64,000 nt of DNA, from the NCBI GenBank assembly GCA_977006965.1, contig OZ345367.1, forward strand, positions 2,046,001 through 2,110,000, given 5' to 3'. Source of the stretch: Phymatolithon calcareum. Lineage: Eukaryota; Rhodophyta; Florideophyceae; Hapalidiales. How positions within the stretch are numbered: position 1 is the first letter of the stretch; each line of letters opens with the position of its first letter. A program made the position numbers and the translations under genes. The notes beneath the pieces were generated by a model that made no database searches, was not told where the DNA came from, and saw only the letters and a list, made by a program, of their open reading frames with translations. This document shows positions 52,530 to 62,678 of the stretch, one piece after another.

Positions 52530-53503
52530 TCGGGGGAGTTAAGTGGATTTCAACACCGCCCTTGGAGCAAATGTACGTTTTGGAGTACTGAACATCGATG
52601 AATATTGCGCGAGGCAGAATGAATTTGGGAGGACAAGGCGCCTTGTACCAGAGGATGAGGCCACAAGAAGGCGCAGTACATCTGTACTATGGGCAGTTTC
52701 ACCTTCTAAATCGTTTTTCTTCGCGCCTTCTGCCGTGGTCCCAAGCTCAAGATGCAGCATTATCTCATGTCTTCTTTAGGCTGAATTCTGTAACTCGCAA
52801 CCTATCTCCGGTTTACGGTGGATGGCGATGTACTGAACGAGGGCAGTTTCAATCCAATGGCCTCCGTTGTCATACAAAAGAGATATGAGCATGTCAAAGC
52901 AAACCACGTCTATCAGAGACACAGTGGGTTTTTTGTGATCATTAATAGCTTCGACAAATTCGTGAACGAGGGCCCACCGGTAGTGTACGGACGACATAGT
53001 GCCTTGTTCACTTGGTTGCACGGTGAATGCGACGCACCGGAGTTACTCGGAGAACCTGGCTCTGGTCATCCGACTCTTTGAAAATGAAGGAGCGAGGATA
53101 TACTTGTGCCCCATGGTAGACTTCCATAAATCTCTTTATGCCCAACACATGAGGAGCAGTATTGCGAAAATCTTAGCCTACATTCTTCCTATTCGTTTAA
53201 ACTTAACGGATTCCAAAGCAACAATTGTTCTCAGGTGCGCTCGGCGAAATATCGTCATGAAGGAATCGTGTACAGTGTTTGGAACCCGATGCCACTGTTC
53301 TCGAATACAACATCTCCGTTTATAGTGCGAACTTTCCAGAGCTGACGAAGAAACCATCTCCAAATTGGACATAGAACTTGGCGCTCGAACCATGGCACTC
53401 CATGAGCAAAAATACTGTGCTCACGGTCTGGCGTACAGACATTAAGCTTCTCATGCGATTTTGGGTCCGAAGAACCGCGCAGAGTGTAGGTGCGGGAGCC
53501 CAC
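52530..53503 (-). pseudogene. Decayed piggyBac-family transposase fragment
   Basis: Minus-strand frames give FYVQFGDGFFVSSGKF (53505-53320 frame), LIDVVCFDMLISLLYDNGG and HWIETALVQYIAIHRKPEIG (53021-52776), and MLHLELGTTAEGAKKND (52760 on). These align in order with VPSDLICVDESMSRWYGQGG, HWIERGLPQYVAIDRKPESG and MMQLQLVTTAMHEAESH of the element at 12 kb. The VDE is changed to FDM, and frameshifts separate the pieces. Confidence 0.8.
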
Positions 53504-53565
53504 AAGAGGGCGTTAAGAGCTCCTGTTTATATTATGGTTGGTTTGCGTTGCCTTCTGTCTACGGT

Positions 53566-54000
53566 GTCTAGTTTACTGAAACTTTCCCTCAATTGAGGGG
53601 CCCTTTTCACTCAATTGATGGTATGAGATTCATATAATTTTTTGCAAACGAAAGCTTTCCAATATCAGGCTCTTCGAGAACGTTAATCTTACGGATAGCA
53701 ACAACGAGCTTCGCGAAGCAGTCTCAACCAAATGAAAGCGACAGATGCATGTTTCGCCACCATAAAGCTTGCTACATGATGAACATATGGCAGTCGTTTT
53801 CCTCACTTTGCAAACTTTGCGGTTGATTTGCGCCGCAAAAGTAGTCGCCATGGCATTCGAATTCTTCCATTTCTTCTAGGTGGGAATGAAGTGGGTTCGA
53901 GCACCGCTCTCTAACGTAAATGTACGATATGAATTGACTGAATGTTGACGAGTAGTACTGAAGTTAAATGCGTTATCGATGAAATGCTGGATCAGTACTT
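53566..54000 (-). pseudogene. Second piggyBac-family 3' end with Cys-rich finger
   Basis: The left terminus ggtgtctagtttactgaaa is followed by two palindromes, ccctcaattgagggg and a diverged copy (about 53586-53625), as at 34441-34500. Just inside, the minus-strand frame 53851-53630 encodes a finger-like CKVRKTTAICSSCSKLYGG. Sequence at 53880-53960 resembles 52530-52610. So this is the C-terminal end of another copy, ending in the CTAG-family terminus. Confidence 0.65.
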
Positions 54001-54193
54001 CATGTTATCTTTCATCACGCGCTGCTGACACTCTGGATGAGCTTCAGAGATTAGAAACGAGTTATCAACCAAGATAGTTGCCGGAGCGAGTGTGTTCACA
54101 CGAAACGACCATTGAAGCAGTGGGTTCGTCGTTCGACGCCGACTTATTCTCGGTGGTCTGAGCTTTTGAGGAGATAGAACAATTTCGAATCCC

Positions 54194-54907
54194 GTGCGTA
54201 CACCATATTCGCTGGTTCGCAGACAGAAGGAGCTTCCTCGATGCGCTGACCGGGCAACGATGGATATATGGGGAGATGACAAGCTGTCGGATACTATGGA
54301 AAGGCTGATTGATGATATCATCACTTGCGAAGCAATTGGGATCCCAAGCTACTGTGGGCTCCCTGGGAACGAAAAAACGGACGACCTTGCTCGAAAAGGC
54401 ATTAGGGAGTCAAGTCTGGTGACGCATCAAAATATATCCTTAACCATAGAATCTGCACGGTCGATTGTCAATCGGCACCAGTCGATAAAGCCTCGGAGTA
54501 TGCAATTGTTACCCCCAGAGCGCAATATAAGCCACAGGCGCGCTGAAACTACTCTCAATCATCTTGCCGCTCTATGTTGCCCGCGGGTAACAGTTTTTCA
54601 AGATGTTCCCGTTGAATACGACCCTATATGCAAGACCTGCTCTGTGGGAACCAATGAAACGGTGGAGCATCTACTCCTACGCTGTAGTAGATGGAATGCA
54701 TCAAGGCGCCAGACTATTAGTAGAGTTGTCACCAAAACAGTGGAGGAAATATTCAATGAGAAACCGGTCGAAGTACTCAAGTTCGTGAACAATGAGGGGC
54801 TCTTTGAAAACATCCCAAAAATCTTAGAGGGCGTAGCGCAGAGAGCCTCCAAAAGGGCGCCCAGTGCTTCTGAGACTGCGTTGCAGCTTGGTTGGTCTAC
54901 TGGTTAG
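54194..54907 (+). pseudogene. LINE 3' fragment: RNase H end and CCHC motif
   Basis: The 237-aa frame contains IPSYCGLPGNEKTDDLARKG, the end of a LINE RNase H domain, and CKTCSVGTNETVEHLLLRCSRW, the C-x2-C-x8-H-x4-C motif that follows RNase H in several LINE clades. The start region (54194-54330) is not conserved. The rest of the LINE is absent, as in a 5'-truncated insertion. It is a different lineage from the LINE at 29-33 kb, in which no RNase H is seen. Confidence 0.75.
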
Positions 54908-55384
54908 CGTTTCGTTGCGAATGGAGCTGGAAAATTGGCGTTTTCTGATGAAGGTTGGCGAAGAGGAGTACTGTTAGCAGGAATTGGCAATGCTACGCTT
55001 GTCCAGTGTGAGCTCGGCGCAAGGTGCCGAGCGGGCTGAAGCACCATCAACAGGATTTTATGAATTCAGGCTAACAATCTTGACCGTCGCAATCTTAATC
55101 TTCTTCACTCGGTGTTGAATTAGGACCCATTTTACGCGCAGTGACGTGCTGGCGAGACCACAGATTTTCTCTTCAATTACATCCTGAGCCGTACCAATCA
55201 CATGTATTGACTTGGAAATGGCTGCCTATAGTCTACAACATTCTTCTCGACTAAGCGCCTTCATTTCCTTGGCATGTTTGGCTGTACCGACCCGTAGACG
55301 GGAGTCTTTTTCTTGCGGCACAGCAGGTCTGATTCTTAAGAGTAGACAGCACATTTTCGTTTCTAGCTCAGGACGATGTGATTT
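54908..55384. other. Intergenic, no gene recognised
   Basis: Contains the possible 3' tail of the LINE fragment. Frames are short and without motifs. Confidence 0.4.
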
Positions 55385-55528
55385 TCAGTTAGTAGTTGCG
55401 CTACTCCTCGCACACAAGACAAGTCCGGCCTTGCGACTCAGGCGTGAGCGAGCTGTTCCGCCTTCGTTTTATAGATTTTATCGAGCTTTTAAATCGCCCC
55501 TCAATTGAGGTGGTTAGTAAACTAGACA
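55385..55528 (+). repeat. CTAG-flanked repeat end, copy 3
   Basis: Shares actcctcgcac, gcgtgagcgagctgtt, cccctcaattgagg and the end taaactagaca before CTAG (55529-55532) with the copies at 19, 28 and 58 kb. Confidence 0.75.
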
Positions 55529-55806
55529 CTAGAGTACTAATTATCGACTCGGACTGTGAAGAGCAGCAAACTGGCGATGCAGGTGGCATTTTGCACGACC
55601 CCTTCTTTTTGAAGGAACTACCTGATTCTGCACGGAGTCTGCGCTATCACAGAGGTGGAATCAAAATCCAAATCAGAAGTGTAGCTTTTCTTGGCGTTGT
55701 GTTTCGTATTTTCGTACTGGCGCTGCCATGCATTGTTCAGTTCTATGGCTCAGAAGACAACAAATGGGGCGATGTATTGAATCAAGTTATTGGTACTAGA
55801 TCTGTG

Positions 55807-56421
55807 TTACTCGGCGTTGTCCTTTTGGTTTTTACAAACTGTTTGCGACCAAGATAACTTCGCGAAATGCTTGGTAGTACATGGATTCCGCCCTGTGTGG
55901 TGTGCCGCAACGCTCAAGGAAGCTGGTAGAGAAGACAGAAGGAAATGAAAGAAGGCAGAGAGATGATTAGCTACCGTGAACGTCCTAAATGGTTTCCAAC
56001 CCGGGCATCCATTTGAAGGACGGCGAATGAAGATTGGCTGCGTAGCGACATGGATGTTAAGCTGGACCATGGTCTGCACCTTGTGCAGCTTGGACAGCTG
56101 TTGTGACATCAAGTACCACTCGTATCTGTTAAGGTCTACTAGAGCCGTAAGGATGCGGAGTTGTTCCATCAGCTTCGAGAAATCCCGCTGTAAAAGAAAG
56201 AAAGAAATGCTTTTCAGGGCACCACCTTTGACATTAACTATGACACGGCCGCCAAAATATTCGCCTGGAAACAAGTTCGTCAAATTTCTCAATTCGCCTG
56301 TGATCCAAGGTTGCCCAACAATATTATTGAACCGTTCAAAAACAGAGCCGTTCGAGTCTTGACGAAAGGTTAGCTCAGAGTTGGACACTCCATAAGACTG
56401 TGCGACATGCCTAAACATGGT
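55807..56421 (-). CDS. Hypothetical protein, unidentified
   Basis: The minus-strand frame is open from about 56487 to 55807; the first ATG gives MFRHVAQSYGVSN from 56421, about 204 codons. Segments such as PGEYFGGRVIVNVKGGAL and LIDLNRYEWYL-like TALVDLNRYEWYLMSQQL look like folded protein, with hydrophobic alternation, while the C-terminal 60 residues are basic and low in structure. No family is recognised, and a 5' exon upstream is possible. The opposite strand also holds frames of lower quality. Confidence 0.35.
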   Translation of the reverse strand, partial: TMFRHVAQSYGVSNSELTFRQDSNGSVFERFNNIVGQPWITGELRNLTNLFPGEYFGGRVIVNVKGGALKSISFFLLQRDFSKLMEQLRILTALVDLNRYEWYLMSQQLSKLHKVQTMVQLNIHVATQPIFIRRPSNGCPGWKPFRTFTVANHLSAFFHFLLSSLPASLSVAAHHTGRNPCTTKHFAKLSWSQTVCKNQKDNAE

Positions 56422-56489
56422 TACGCGGTGATTAAAAATTGCGGCTTGGTGCTTGACTTGCTGGAGGCCACGTTCTACCAATGCTCACG

Positions 56490-57141
56490 TCCGGGCAATG
56501 AAAGAATGGTTCACATTATGCGAGGACGGGACAGAAGTTTGGACTGTGTTTCAGGGGAAACGAAATTTTTGAATAGGCTGTTAGGAAACATGCGTTTGCG
56601 GCTCCTTCCGTGGAGCTATGGCACAGTGTGAATCAGGAGTGCAATTCAGTCTGCCGCCATCTACATTGTGATGCTATGCTGCTGAATAGAACTGCGGCTG
56701 AATTACTGGTGGACATTCTTGAACGACGCTTCACAACATGAATGTGCGCCGCGCAGTCGCAGGAAATGGTGCCGCAGGCTGGCAGCGGGCCTTCGAATTG
56801 AAAGGGTAAATGAAGCTCTCGCAACGAGTAAGTTCCGCAACATGGACTAGTGTTGCACAGTTGTCAGGAAATTCGCTTACAAGTGTACAAGTATGGAGTT
56901 CAGTTGCGGCCTAAGCCTTCATAGACAAAAGAAAATCACGCCATATTAGTCATACGTTTATCGTTCTGTAGAAAGCAGCACTCCAGAAGACTTGCAACAT
57001 GAGTGCTCACTATGCATACAACTGACTGCGTACACATTCGCATTCCATTTCTCTCTCTGACTCCCTGGAACAGTGCGCTACGCCTATGTCGGTGAAACAA
57101 AAATTTACTTCGACAAGTTTAGCCTCCCACAGTATCTTCAC
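56490..57141. other. Intergenic, no gene recognised
   Basis: No coding motifs. This is the downstream region of the lipocalin gene (minus strand). Confidence 0.4.
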
Positions 57142-57816
57142 TCACGCGCTGGGCATTGGCGGCGGCCCTGCGTTTGACGGTCTTACCGTGTACCCACTGT
57201 CCGAGAAGAAGTACTTACACCCTTGTCCCTGCTGCGTGAGGATAAACCGCTCATTGTAAACGTCATACCCCTTGCATCGCAACTTGTGCATCAGTTCCCA
57301 AAGCGTTCGATACGGCTTGTACGGCGTCCTTGCGATGATAAACCATGCTTTCCTCGGCACACCATTGAAAATGTCGCACGAAAACACAGCCGCCGCATAG
57401 TACCCATACTCCTTGTCGCCAACTAACGCGGCAACGTTGTACGGTCCTGGCGGCATCTGCGGACTGAACTGTACCTGTAATTGGCTCGGTGAGTCGCCGC
57501 CTGGACGGCGAGACGCATTCCCTTTCACACACTCTGCCTTCCCGTCAGGTACGCCCTGGCAGTTGAGGACACGCACAGTTCCGTTCGGACCGGGCTTGTA
57601 GTTCGCTGTCACGCAGGAGGGCCCGGAAAATCGCATCGCATTCTCGTCCACGAAAAGCTGGTACCAGGTGCCCAGATAGTCAGGCAGGGAAACCGTGTCC
57701 ACTGGAGGGCTGGCGCAGAATGCCGCGCTTAACTTTGTTGTGTTGTAGGCGCATTGCGACGCGCCGCTGCTGCGGAGCAGAGTGGAGAGAACGAGCACTA
57801 TAATGTAATGCTTCAT
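57142..57816 (-). CDS. Secreted lipocalin
   Basis: A complete 224-aa frame from the ATG at 57816. Residues 1-20 (KHYIIVLVLSTLLRSSGAS) are a signal peptide. The lipocalin first signature is at about 47-56 (YLGTWYQLF, the G-x-W motif), followed by strands with ANYKPGPNGTVRVLN, VQFSPQMPPGPYNVAALV and FSCDIFNGVPRKAWFIIARTP; paired cysteines (22, 34, 68 and others) suggest disulphides. Length fits the family. Lipocalins bind small hydrophobic ligands in an eight-stranded barrel; the ligand cannot be deduced. It is the intact relative of the broken copies at 19.6-20.4 and 27.3-28.2 kb. No intron is seen. Confidence 0.85.
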   Translation of the reverse strand: MKHYIIVLVLSTLLRSSGASQCAYNTTKLSAAFCASPPVDTVSLPDYLGTWYQLFVDENAMRFSGPSCVTANYKPGPNGTVRVLNCQGVPDGKAECVKGNASRRPGGDSPSQLQVQFSPQMPPGPYNVAALVGDKEYGYYAAAVFSCDIFNGVPRKAWFIIARTPYKPYRTLWELMHKLRCKGYDVYNERFILTQQGQGCKYFFSDSGYTVRPSNAGPPPMPSA

Positions 57817-58134
57817 TTCAGTACAGTCTGTTTGTCGATGGGAGACGATTCCTGTGAAAACCTATGGATAGGTTTTATACATGAAGTAATTGCCTACTGC
57901 GACGTGTCATTCAAGGAATCAGGGAATCTCGCCAAGATGGAACGCAGTGGGTCGTTGAGTGGAATCATAAGCTGATATTCCTGTACCCCATTTCAGTTCA
58001 ACATGTGGTGACCGTTACAGGAAGCTCATGGGATTCGCTTTTTGCAATACTGTACAGTACAAATGACGTGGGCCTCCAGTTTCTATTTGATGGAAACGTT
58101 CCCTTAATTGAGAAGCACTTTTGCATATTTTCGG

Positions 58135-58311
58135 TGCTACAGTAGCGCCAAACGAAGCGATTTAAAGGTAGTAATTGGCATACAGTATTCCTCGCCCAGA
58201 AGATTAGCCCAGCTTTACGAATATGGCGTGAGCGAGCTGTTTCGCATTCGCTCTATTGAGTTTCTCGAGCTTTGAAATCGTTCCTCATTTGAGGGGTCCG
58301 TCAAATAGACA
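58135..58311 (+). repeat. CTAG-flanked repeat end, copy 4
   Basis: Similar to 19140-19321: gcgccaaacgaagcgatt, tttacgaatatggcgtgagcg, then cctcatttgagggg and tcaaatagaca before CGAG (58312-58315, one base from CTAG). It lies about 320 bp upstream of the lipocalin start. Confidence 0.7.
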
Positions 58312-58315
58312 CGAG

Positions 58316-58931
58316 ATAATTCGCGCAACGTCTTGTTGCTGGTTCGTGACCTTCGTCACCTGGTGATTGACTCCACACCAGGCGGACTTTCTAACGACAA
58401 TACGACATGGTTCATTTTCATAATACTGTTTGGAGCAACGGAAAAGCTTGCTGACGTTGACCATGGAGTGCGCAGACTTGGCAAATCTTTGTTTCTATGG
58501 ATTGACATTGCATAATGGCCTTGCATTTACATGGTGAGTTTGAGTTTGGGGTGAATAAAGATTCGACCCTGACATTGACTCATGTTCATTAAAGTTAGAT
58601 TTGACATTGCGTATTGTACACTATTCTTGCCCAAAAAGCTGGTCAGCCCGACGGCGCTCGACGCGCCAGGACCACAAAGCGTCGCACATCCCCCGAAGGG
58701 ATTGATTGCCGGAATGGAAGCACGACTTCCTAAATCACTGAACAAGCTGTCGTCGACCATGAGCAATCAAGGTACTGTCCTATTGACGCAGCTGAGTGTT
58801 CTAGATTCGCATCATCGCAAGCATTCCATAGCTACCCGAGAGACGAACAATAAACAAGCTGAACGAACGAAGCCAATTTGAACCTCCGAAAAATGGGTCT
58901 GCCATCGACTATCGCACACTCAATATCTCCA
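58316..58931. other. Intergenic, no gene recognised
   Basis: Frames at 58582-58881 (plus) and 58527-58766 (minus) overlap and have no motifs; neither is supported. Confidence 0.4.
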
Positions 58932-59243
58932 TCAGCCATAGTGTTGCGCGATGGGACGAGAGCGTTCGTAACACCAAACATGATGTAACACTTTCTCATT
59001 GAACGTTTTCATCGACGCCACACGTCTTCGGACGATTTCAAAAGTGCAGATCCCCAGACGAGTGAATGCCGTACGTCTCATCTCAGTTTTTGAAAACTTC
59101 TTCTGATGATATTCCAAAACATTCTCAGTCCAAAAGATTCCTTTTCCTTCTGCATCCCATTCCCATTCCTTGATCGCGACCCGGAAATAATGCGTTCCGC
59201 CCACACCAGCCTCGGTGTATAGAAAAATCTGTTCAAGACACAA
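58932..59243 (-). CDS. Possible exon or small ORF, unidentified
   Basis: A 103-codon frame with VGGTHYFRVAIKEWEWDAEGKG and TRLGICTFEIVRRR looks like protein but has no recognised family. It lies just downstream of the glycine-rich gene on the same strand. A gtaagt lies at the stop of that gene and an acceptor-like ttgaacag just before this segment, but joining them gives the other frame, so a shared transcript is not shown. Confidence 0.3.
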   Translation of the reverse strand: MCLEQIFLYTEAGVGGTHYFRVAIKEWEWDAEGKGIFWTENVLEYHQKKFSKTEMRRTAFTRLGICTFEIVRRRVASMKTFNEKVLHHVWCYERSRPIAQHYG

Positions 59244-59304
59244 ATGTCAGTGCCCATAAGACATAATTCTCGCACACTGAGCACAAAAAAGGATGCCTGT
59301 CAAC

Positions 59305-59760
59305 TTACGAGCTGCTTGCTCCATATGGTATGTATCCTGTGCCATTCCCGACCAAAAAGCCGGACCCGAGTCCCGTACCACAAAACGCACCAACGCCCAC
59401 GCCAGCACCAAACAACGGCTGCGGTCCTAATGCGACCCCGACCCCAAAAAACGGACCCACGCCGCATCCAATGCCCCACGCATAGCCTGCACCGATGAAG
59501 AAGAACGACTTTGGAGGAGTTGGAAGCCCGTACATCTCCACAATCTGTCGTCTTTCATCCATCTCACGCTCACCGGTTTCACCGTTTTCGTTCGGAACTG
59601 GCCGGGAAGTAGGGTCCGACGCCCCGGTCGATGCGCTTAAAAACTGGAGTGCATCATGCGGAATCGGATCGGCGATGGGCTGCAAGGTCGAATGCAGGTG
59701 CGATGGCAAGAAGAGATTATCTACAAAGGCCTGGCTTGAAGCATTGCATTTGAGCGCCAT
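59305..59760 (-). CDS. Glycine-rich protein, unidentified
   Basis: The frame is open from about 59856; the first ATG (MALKCNASSQAF) is near 59760, giving about 151 aa to 59305. The N-terminal half is hydrophilic (DERRQIVEMYGLP); the C-terminal half is a Gly/Val/Phe repeat-like region, GYAWGIGCGVGPFFGVGVAL, with GxG spacing. This recalls small plant glycine-rich proteins of the cadmium-induced AS8 type (WGIGCG), but that is a loose resemblance. An upstream exon is possible, as the frame continues before the ATG. A gtaagt overlaps the stop codon. Confidence 0.55.
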   Translation of the reverse strand: MALKCNASSQAFVDNLFLPSHLHSTLQPIADPIPHDALQFLSASTGASDPTSRPVPNENGETGEREMDERRQIVEMYGLPTPPKSFFFIGAGYAWGIGCGVGPFFGVGVALGPQPLFGAGVGVGAFCGTGLGSGFLVGNGTGYIPYGASSS

Positions 59761-59856
59761 CGCAGCGCTGACGATGATGTGATCGTTCGTCCCTGGAATG
59801 TTCACGATCGTCCAGAGGAAGACTGCGTCGTCCGCAAATAGCTTTTGCGTCGATCA

Positions 59857-60330
59857 CATGGGGAGCTTTTTCGTGGGATGGCATCAACAATCTCAATCTC
59901 TTCCAAGTCCCTCAAAAACGATCGATGATATTGCCGAGCTAAGTTTGTGCTCCCATCTCATATTACACGTGTGAAAGGGAAAGCCCATCTGCAGAAATTG
60001 TATACAGTACTGCAGTAAGGTCTGTCTTCGCGCACCGATGAAACACCGGTCGTCGGAAACGTCGAGTTTGGTACTAAAAGCAGGACGTACGTTCTTTAAA
60101 CACAGCTCAACTCAGAGAGAATTCAGTAGCTCAAAAATATCAATTAAAGCTTTTGCTATGTTTCCTGGGCTACCGCGACTCGCTCACGGCGAAAAGCGCA
60201 TGATGGATCTAAGTGTGATTCACGCGTGAAAGATGATGGAGTCATGCTCTTCCTCTATTGCCAATCCAGGAGCGGCTGTTCTCTCTCGTAGTTTCAAACT
60301 TTTTTGTATTAGTAAAATGGCCTTTTCGAG
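59857..60330. other. Intergenic, no gene recognised
   Basis: No credible coding sequence. It should hold the 5' region of the glycine-rich gene and the 3' end of the TM9SF gene. Confidence 0.4.
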
Positions 60331-62277
60331 TCAGTCGTATACAGAGGCGCTATAAATGCGTCTTGTAAACGCAAGAGAAGAAAGAAATCCTATTGACCCT
60401 GTAAGAAGCGAAAACATCAACGACCCCAACAAAGAGTACGAAACAAACAAAAATTGAGCCGGCAAGCTTCCGGCACCACCGCCCACAGCATGTGTCCCAA
60501 GGTAGTACAGACTATACAAAAACACGTAAACCCCTGAAGAAGCACAAGCCAGCCAGCTATCCCACCACCACATATAATCCGAGTTGCTGAGCTTCAAGAA
60601 AACAAGCACAACGCTTACTTCGGCGCAAGTGATAGCTAGCAGCACAAATACGGAAAACAAAAATGCAAACATGTGGTAAAATTCGTTCTGCCAAATCGAA
60701 TTCAGGATCAGTCGAAGCTCGATGCAAACGACACCAAATGGCACCAGTCCACAGAGAGCGTAAACGCTTGGTGCTTTAAGATACCACGGTTGTGCGGGAA
60801 TGGGACGTGGAATCTGATTTGTTCGCACCGCAAAGTTGTATGCCTTATGGCGGTATCCGAAGTAGGTTCCAGCAAACGCCAGCGGTACCGATACCCCGAA
60901 CCAAAGAAACAAGAGCAAAAGCATTGCCAGAATAGGCGCCGCGCCAATAGAACCCGCACCCCACATAACCAAATTCAGGAACGTAAAGATCCCAAAAGCC
61001 ACACTGGGTAGCATGAATGCCACACCGATCGTGACACGACGCCACCGCGTCCCGCCCATCGCCTTGTGTAACCGCGCAGCGACGTACCCCGCCACACCCG
61101 CCGATAATACCCACGCAGCTAGCAACCCGGTGAGCAAGCTTCCGCGCCGTCGAGGGCTCAGGACCCCAAACAATGCAAATGCTAGTGTCACGAATGCGAC
61201 CAATGCGAGCTGAGTGCCAGATCCACACAATACGCACAGTAGTCCAGCCCGATCGGGAGCGCGAAACACATCACCACGGAGTATTCGCCACCCGCTGTCG
61301 CTCTCGAAGTCATCGTCAAAATCGCCACCGAGCGCTTCTGCAGATATACCATACCGAGCGCAATCGCGGCGCAGAGTGCGCAACAGGACCGCTGCAAGCG
61401 TGGCAGACAGGAACAGAGCGAACATTAACGAGTTGACAATAGCAAACCACTGAATTTTTTGCCGCCCGGGCGACACGCGGATAAGAGTATCGAATCGAGT
61501 CACCCAATTTACGTCGCTATGCACAAAGGTCACGCTGTATGTGAATGGAATGTTCATTGCCGTCGGGTTCTTCAGAGGCACTTCCATTGGCGTGGTTGAC
61601 TCGCAAGAGGTGCCTGTGTGCGAGGACGGCTCGACTTCGAAGCCGACGACTCGGAACCGGTTTTCCTCAGTGGATGTATTTAGCACGGGGATCAGGCCGT
61701 CCGGTGCATGATATCGCACGGTAAAAGCGAGATGGTTGAAAACCGTGGCTTGCGCAGCTCCGCTCTCATCAGGTGCCGTCAATTTCCCAAGCGGATAGCC
61801 GAGCTTAAATGCGCTTGTTTCCGAGCGCACGACGACTGGCATGTCATCAAGACTGAGTCGCACGCGATACGCGCGCTGAATCCGTCTCGACAACAATTCG
61901 ACGTCCCGCGGCGCAAAGTTGGATACGCAAGCCAATTCGCATTTCTTATCGCGAAGCATAGTGATGTTATACGCGGTCAGACGCGCCCGCTCGCCCTGTA
62001 GAAGTTGTGCGAAGCTCGTGTGCACGGTCTGCACAGAGGTGGAGGAACCAAGATGACTTGGGGACGGTTTGCAGAACGGCATGTTCTGATAATCGTGGGG
62101 GATCCGACTACGGTCTGAAGTCAGTTTGTTTGCAAGCACGAGGAGCGGCATTCCAGGAGCATAGTCCGTTGGACTTATCCCTGGTAGGAAAAACCAGGCA
62201 GAACATGTTGTGACGAGTGAGGCACCGAGCAAGAAAAGCAAGTTTGCTGCAATAAAACGCCGTAGCGGGAGGTTCAT
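60331..62277 (-). CDS. TM9SF/nonaspanin family membrane protein
   Basis: A complete single-exon gene. The start at 62277 (MNLPLRRF) is preferred over the upstream in-frame ATG at 62418, because it is followed directly by a signal peptide (FIAANLLFLLGASLVTTCSA) and the family's LPGISPTDYAPGMPLLVLANKL; this gives 648 aa, the usual TM9SF length. The lumenal N-domain (to about residue 285) ends with the VTRFDTLI and QKIQWFAIVNSLM segment, then nine membrane helices with LGGDFDDDFESDSGW, WRILRGDVFRAPDRAGLL, GSGTQL, and PAQPWY. It ends YSASVYD. TM9SF proteins act in Golgi/endosomal sorting of membrane proteins. Confidence 0.93.
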   Translation of the reverse strand: MNLPLRRFIAANLLFLLGASLVTTCSAWFFLPGISPTDYAPGMPLLVLANKLTSDRSRIPHDYQNMPFCKPSPSHLGSSTSVQTVHTSFAQLLQGERARLTAYNITMLRDKKCELACVSNFAPRDVELLSRRIQRAYRVRLSLDDMPVVVRSETSAFKLGYPLGKLTAPDESGAAQATVFNHLAFTVRYHAPDGLIPVLNTSTEENRFRVVGFEVEPSSHTGTSCESTTPMEVPLKNPTAMNIPFTYSVTFVHSDVNWVTRFDTLIRVSPGRQKIQWFAIVNSLMFALFLSATLAAVLLRTLRRDCARYGISAEALGGDFDDDFESDSGWRILRGDVFRAPDRAGLLCVLCGSGTQLALVAFVTLAFALFGVLSPRRRGSLLTGLLAAWVLSAGVAGYVAARLHKAMGGTRWRRVTIGVAFMLPSVAFGIFTFLNLVMWGAGSIGAAPILAMLLLLFLWFGVSVPLAFAGTYFGYRHKAYNFAVRTNQIPRPIPAQPWYLKAPSVYALCGLVPFGVVCIELRLILNSIWQNEFYHMFAFLFSVFVLLAITCAEVSVVLVFLKLSNSDYMWWWDSWLACASSGVYVFLYSLYYLGTHAVGGGAGSLPAQFLFVSYSLLGSLMFSLLTGSIGFLSSLAFTRRIYSASVYD

Positions 62278-62678
62278 GATGATTTCAATTAAGCGACGAG
62301 ACTGAGAGATTTTAGAGAGACGATGAGAATCGCTGTTACGCGATGCGCATCGCGCACGGTAGCGCAGAGCGGAGAGGAGGGACGCCGAAAGGTAATCGGC
62401 TCCTTGAACAAAGGCCATGATGCGACAATTAGGACAAAAAATCAGCTTTTGGCCAGACAGCTACTTTTCAAACAAAAACGAGCTTATGATAACTCTTTCG
62501 CTGTCTATTTCTCGGTTTCCTCGATATTTGAGTATAGAATCAGCAAAAGTGTACCCATTTATCGAGAAAAACTGTTACTCGAGGCTAAGAATCAATCAAA
62601 TTCAGTTCCAGGGTGGATATGGGCAAAATCACTACTTTTCTCATATTTTTTTGTTCCAGAATGCAATGTTTCATTCTT
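62278..62678. other. Intergenic between the TM9SF genes
   Basis: About 400 bp separate the two tandem TM9SF genes. It includes 5' sequence of the left gene, with the in-frame upstream extension to 62418, and the 3' end of the right gene. Nothing else is recognised. Confidence 0.5.

Noticed and set aside
58932-59308. Spliced joint between the glycine-rich gene and the downstream frame
   Set aside because: A gtaagt and an acceptor exist, but the splice would enter the poorer of the two downstream frames.
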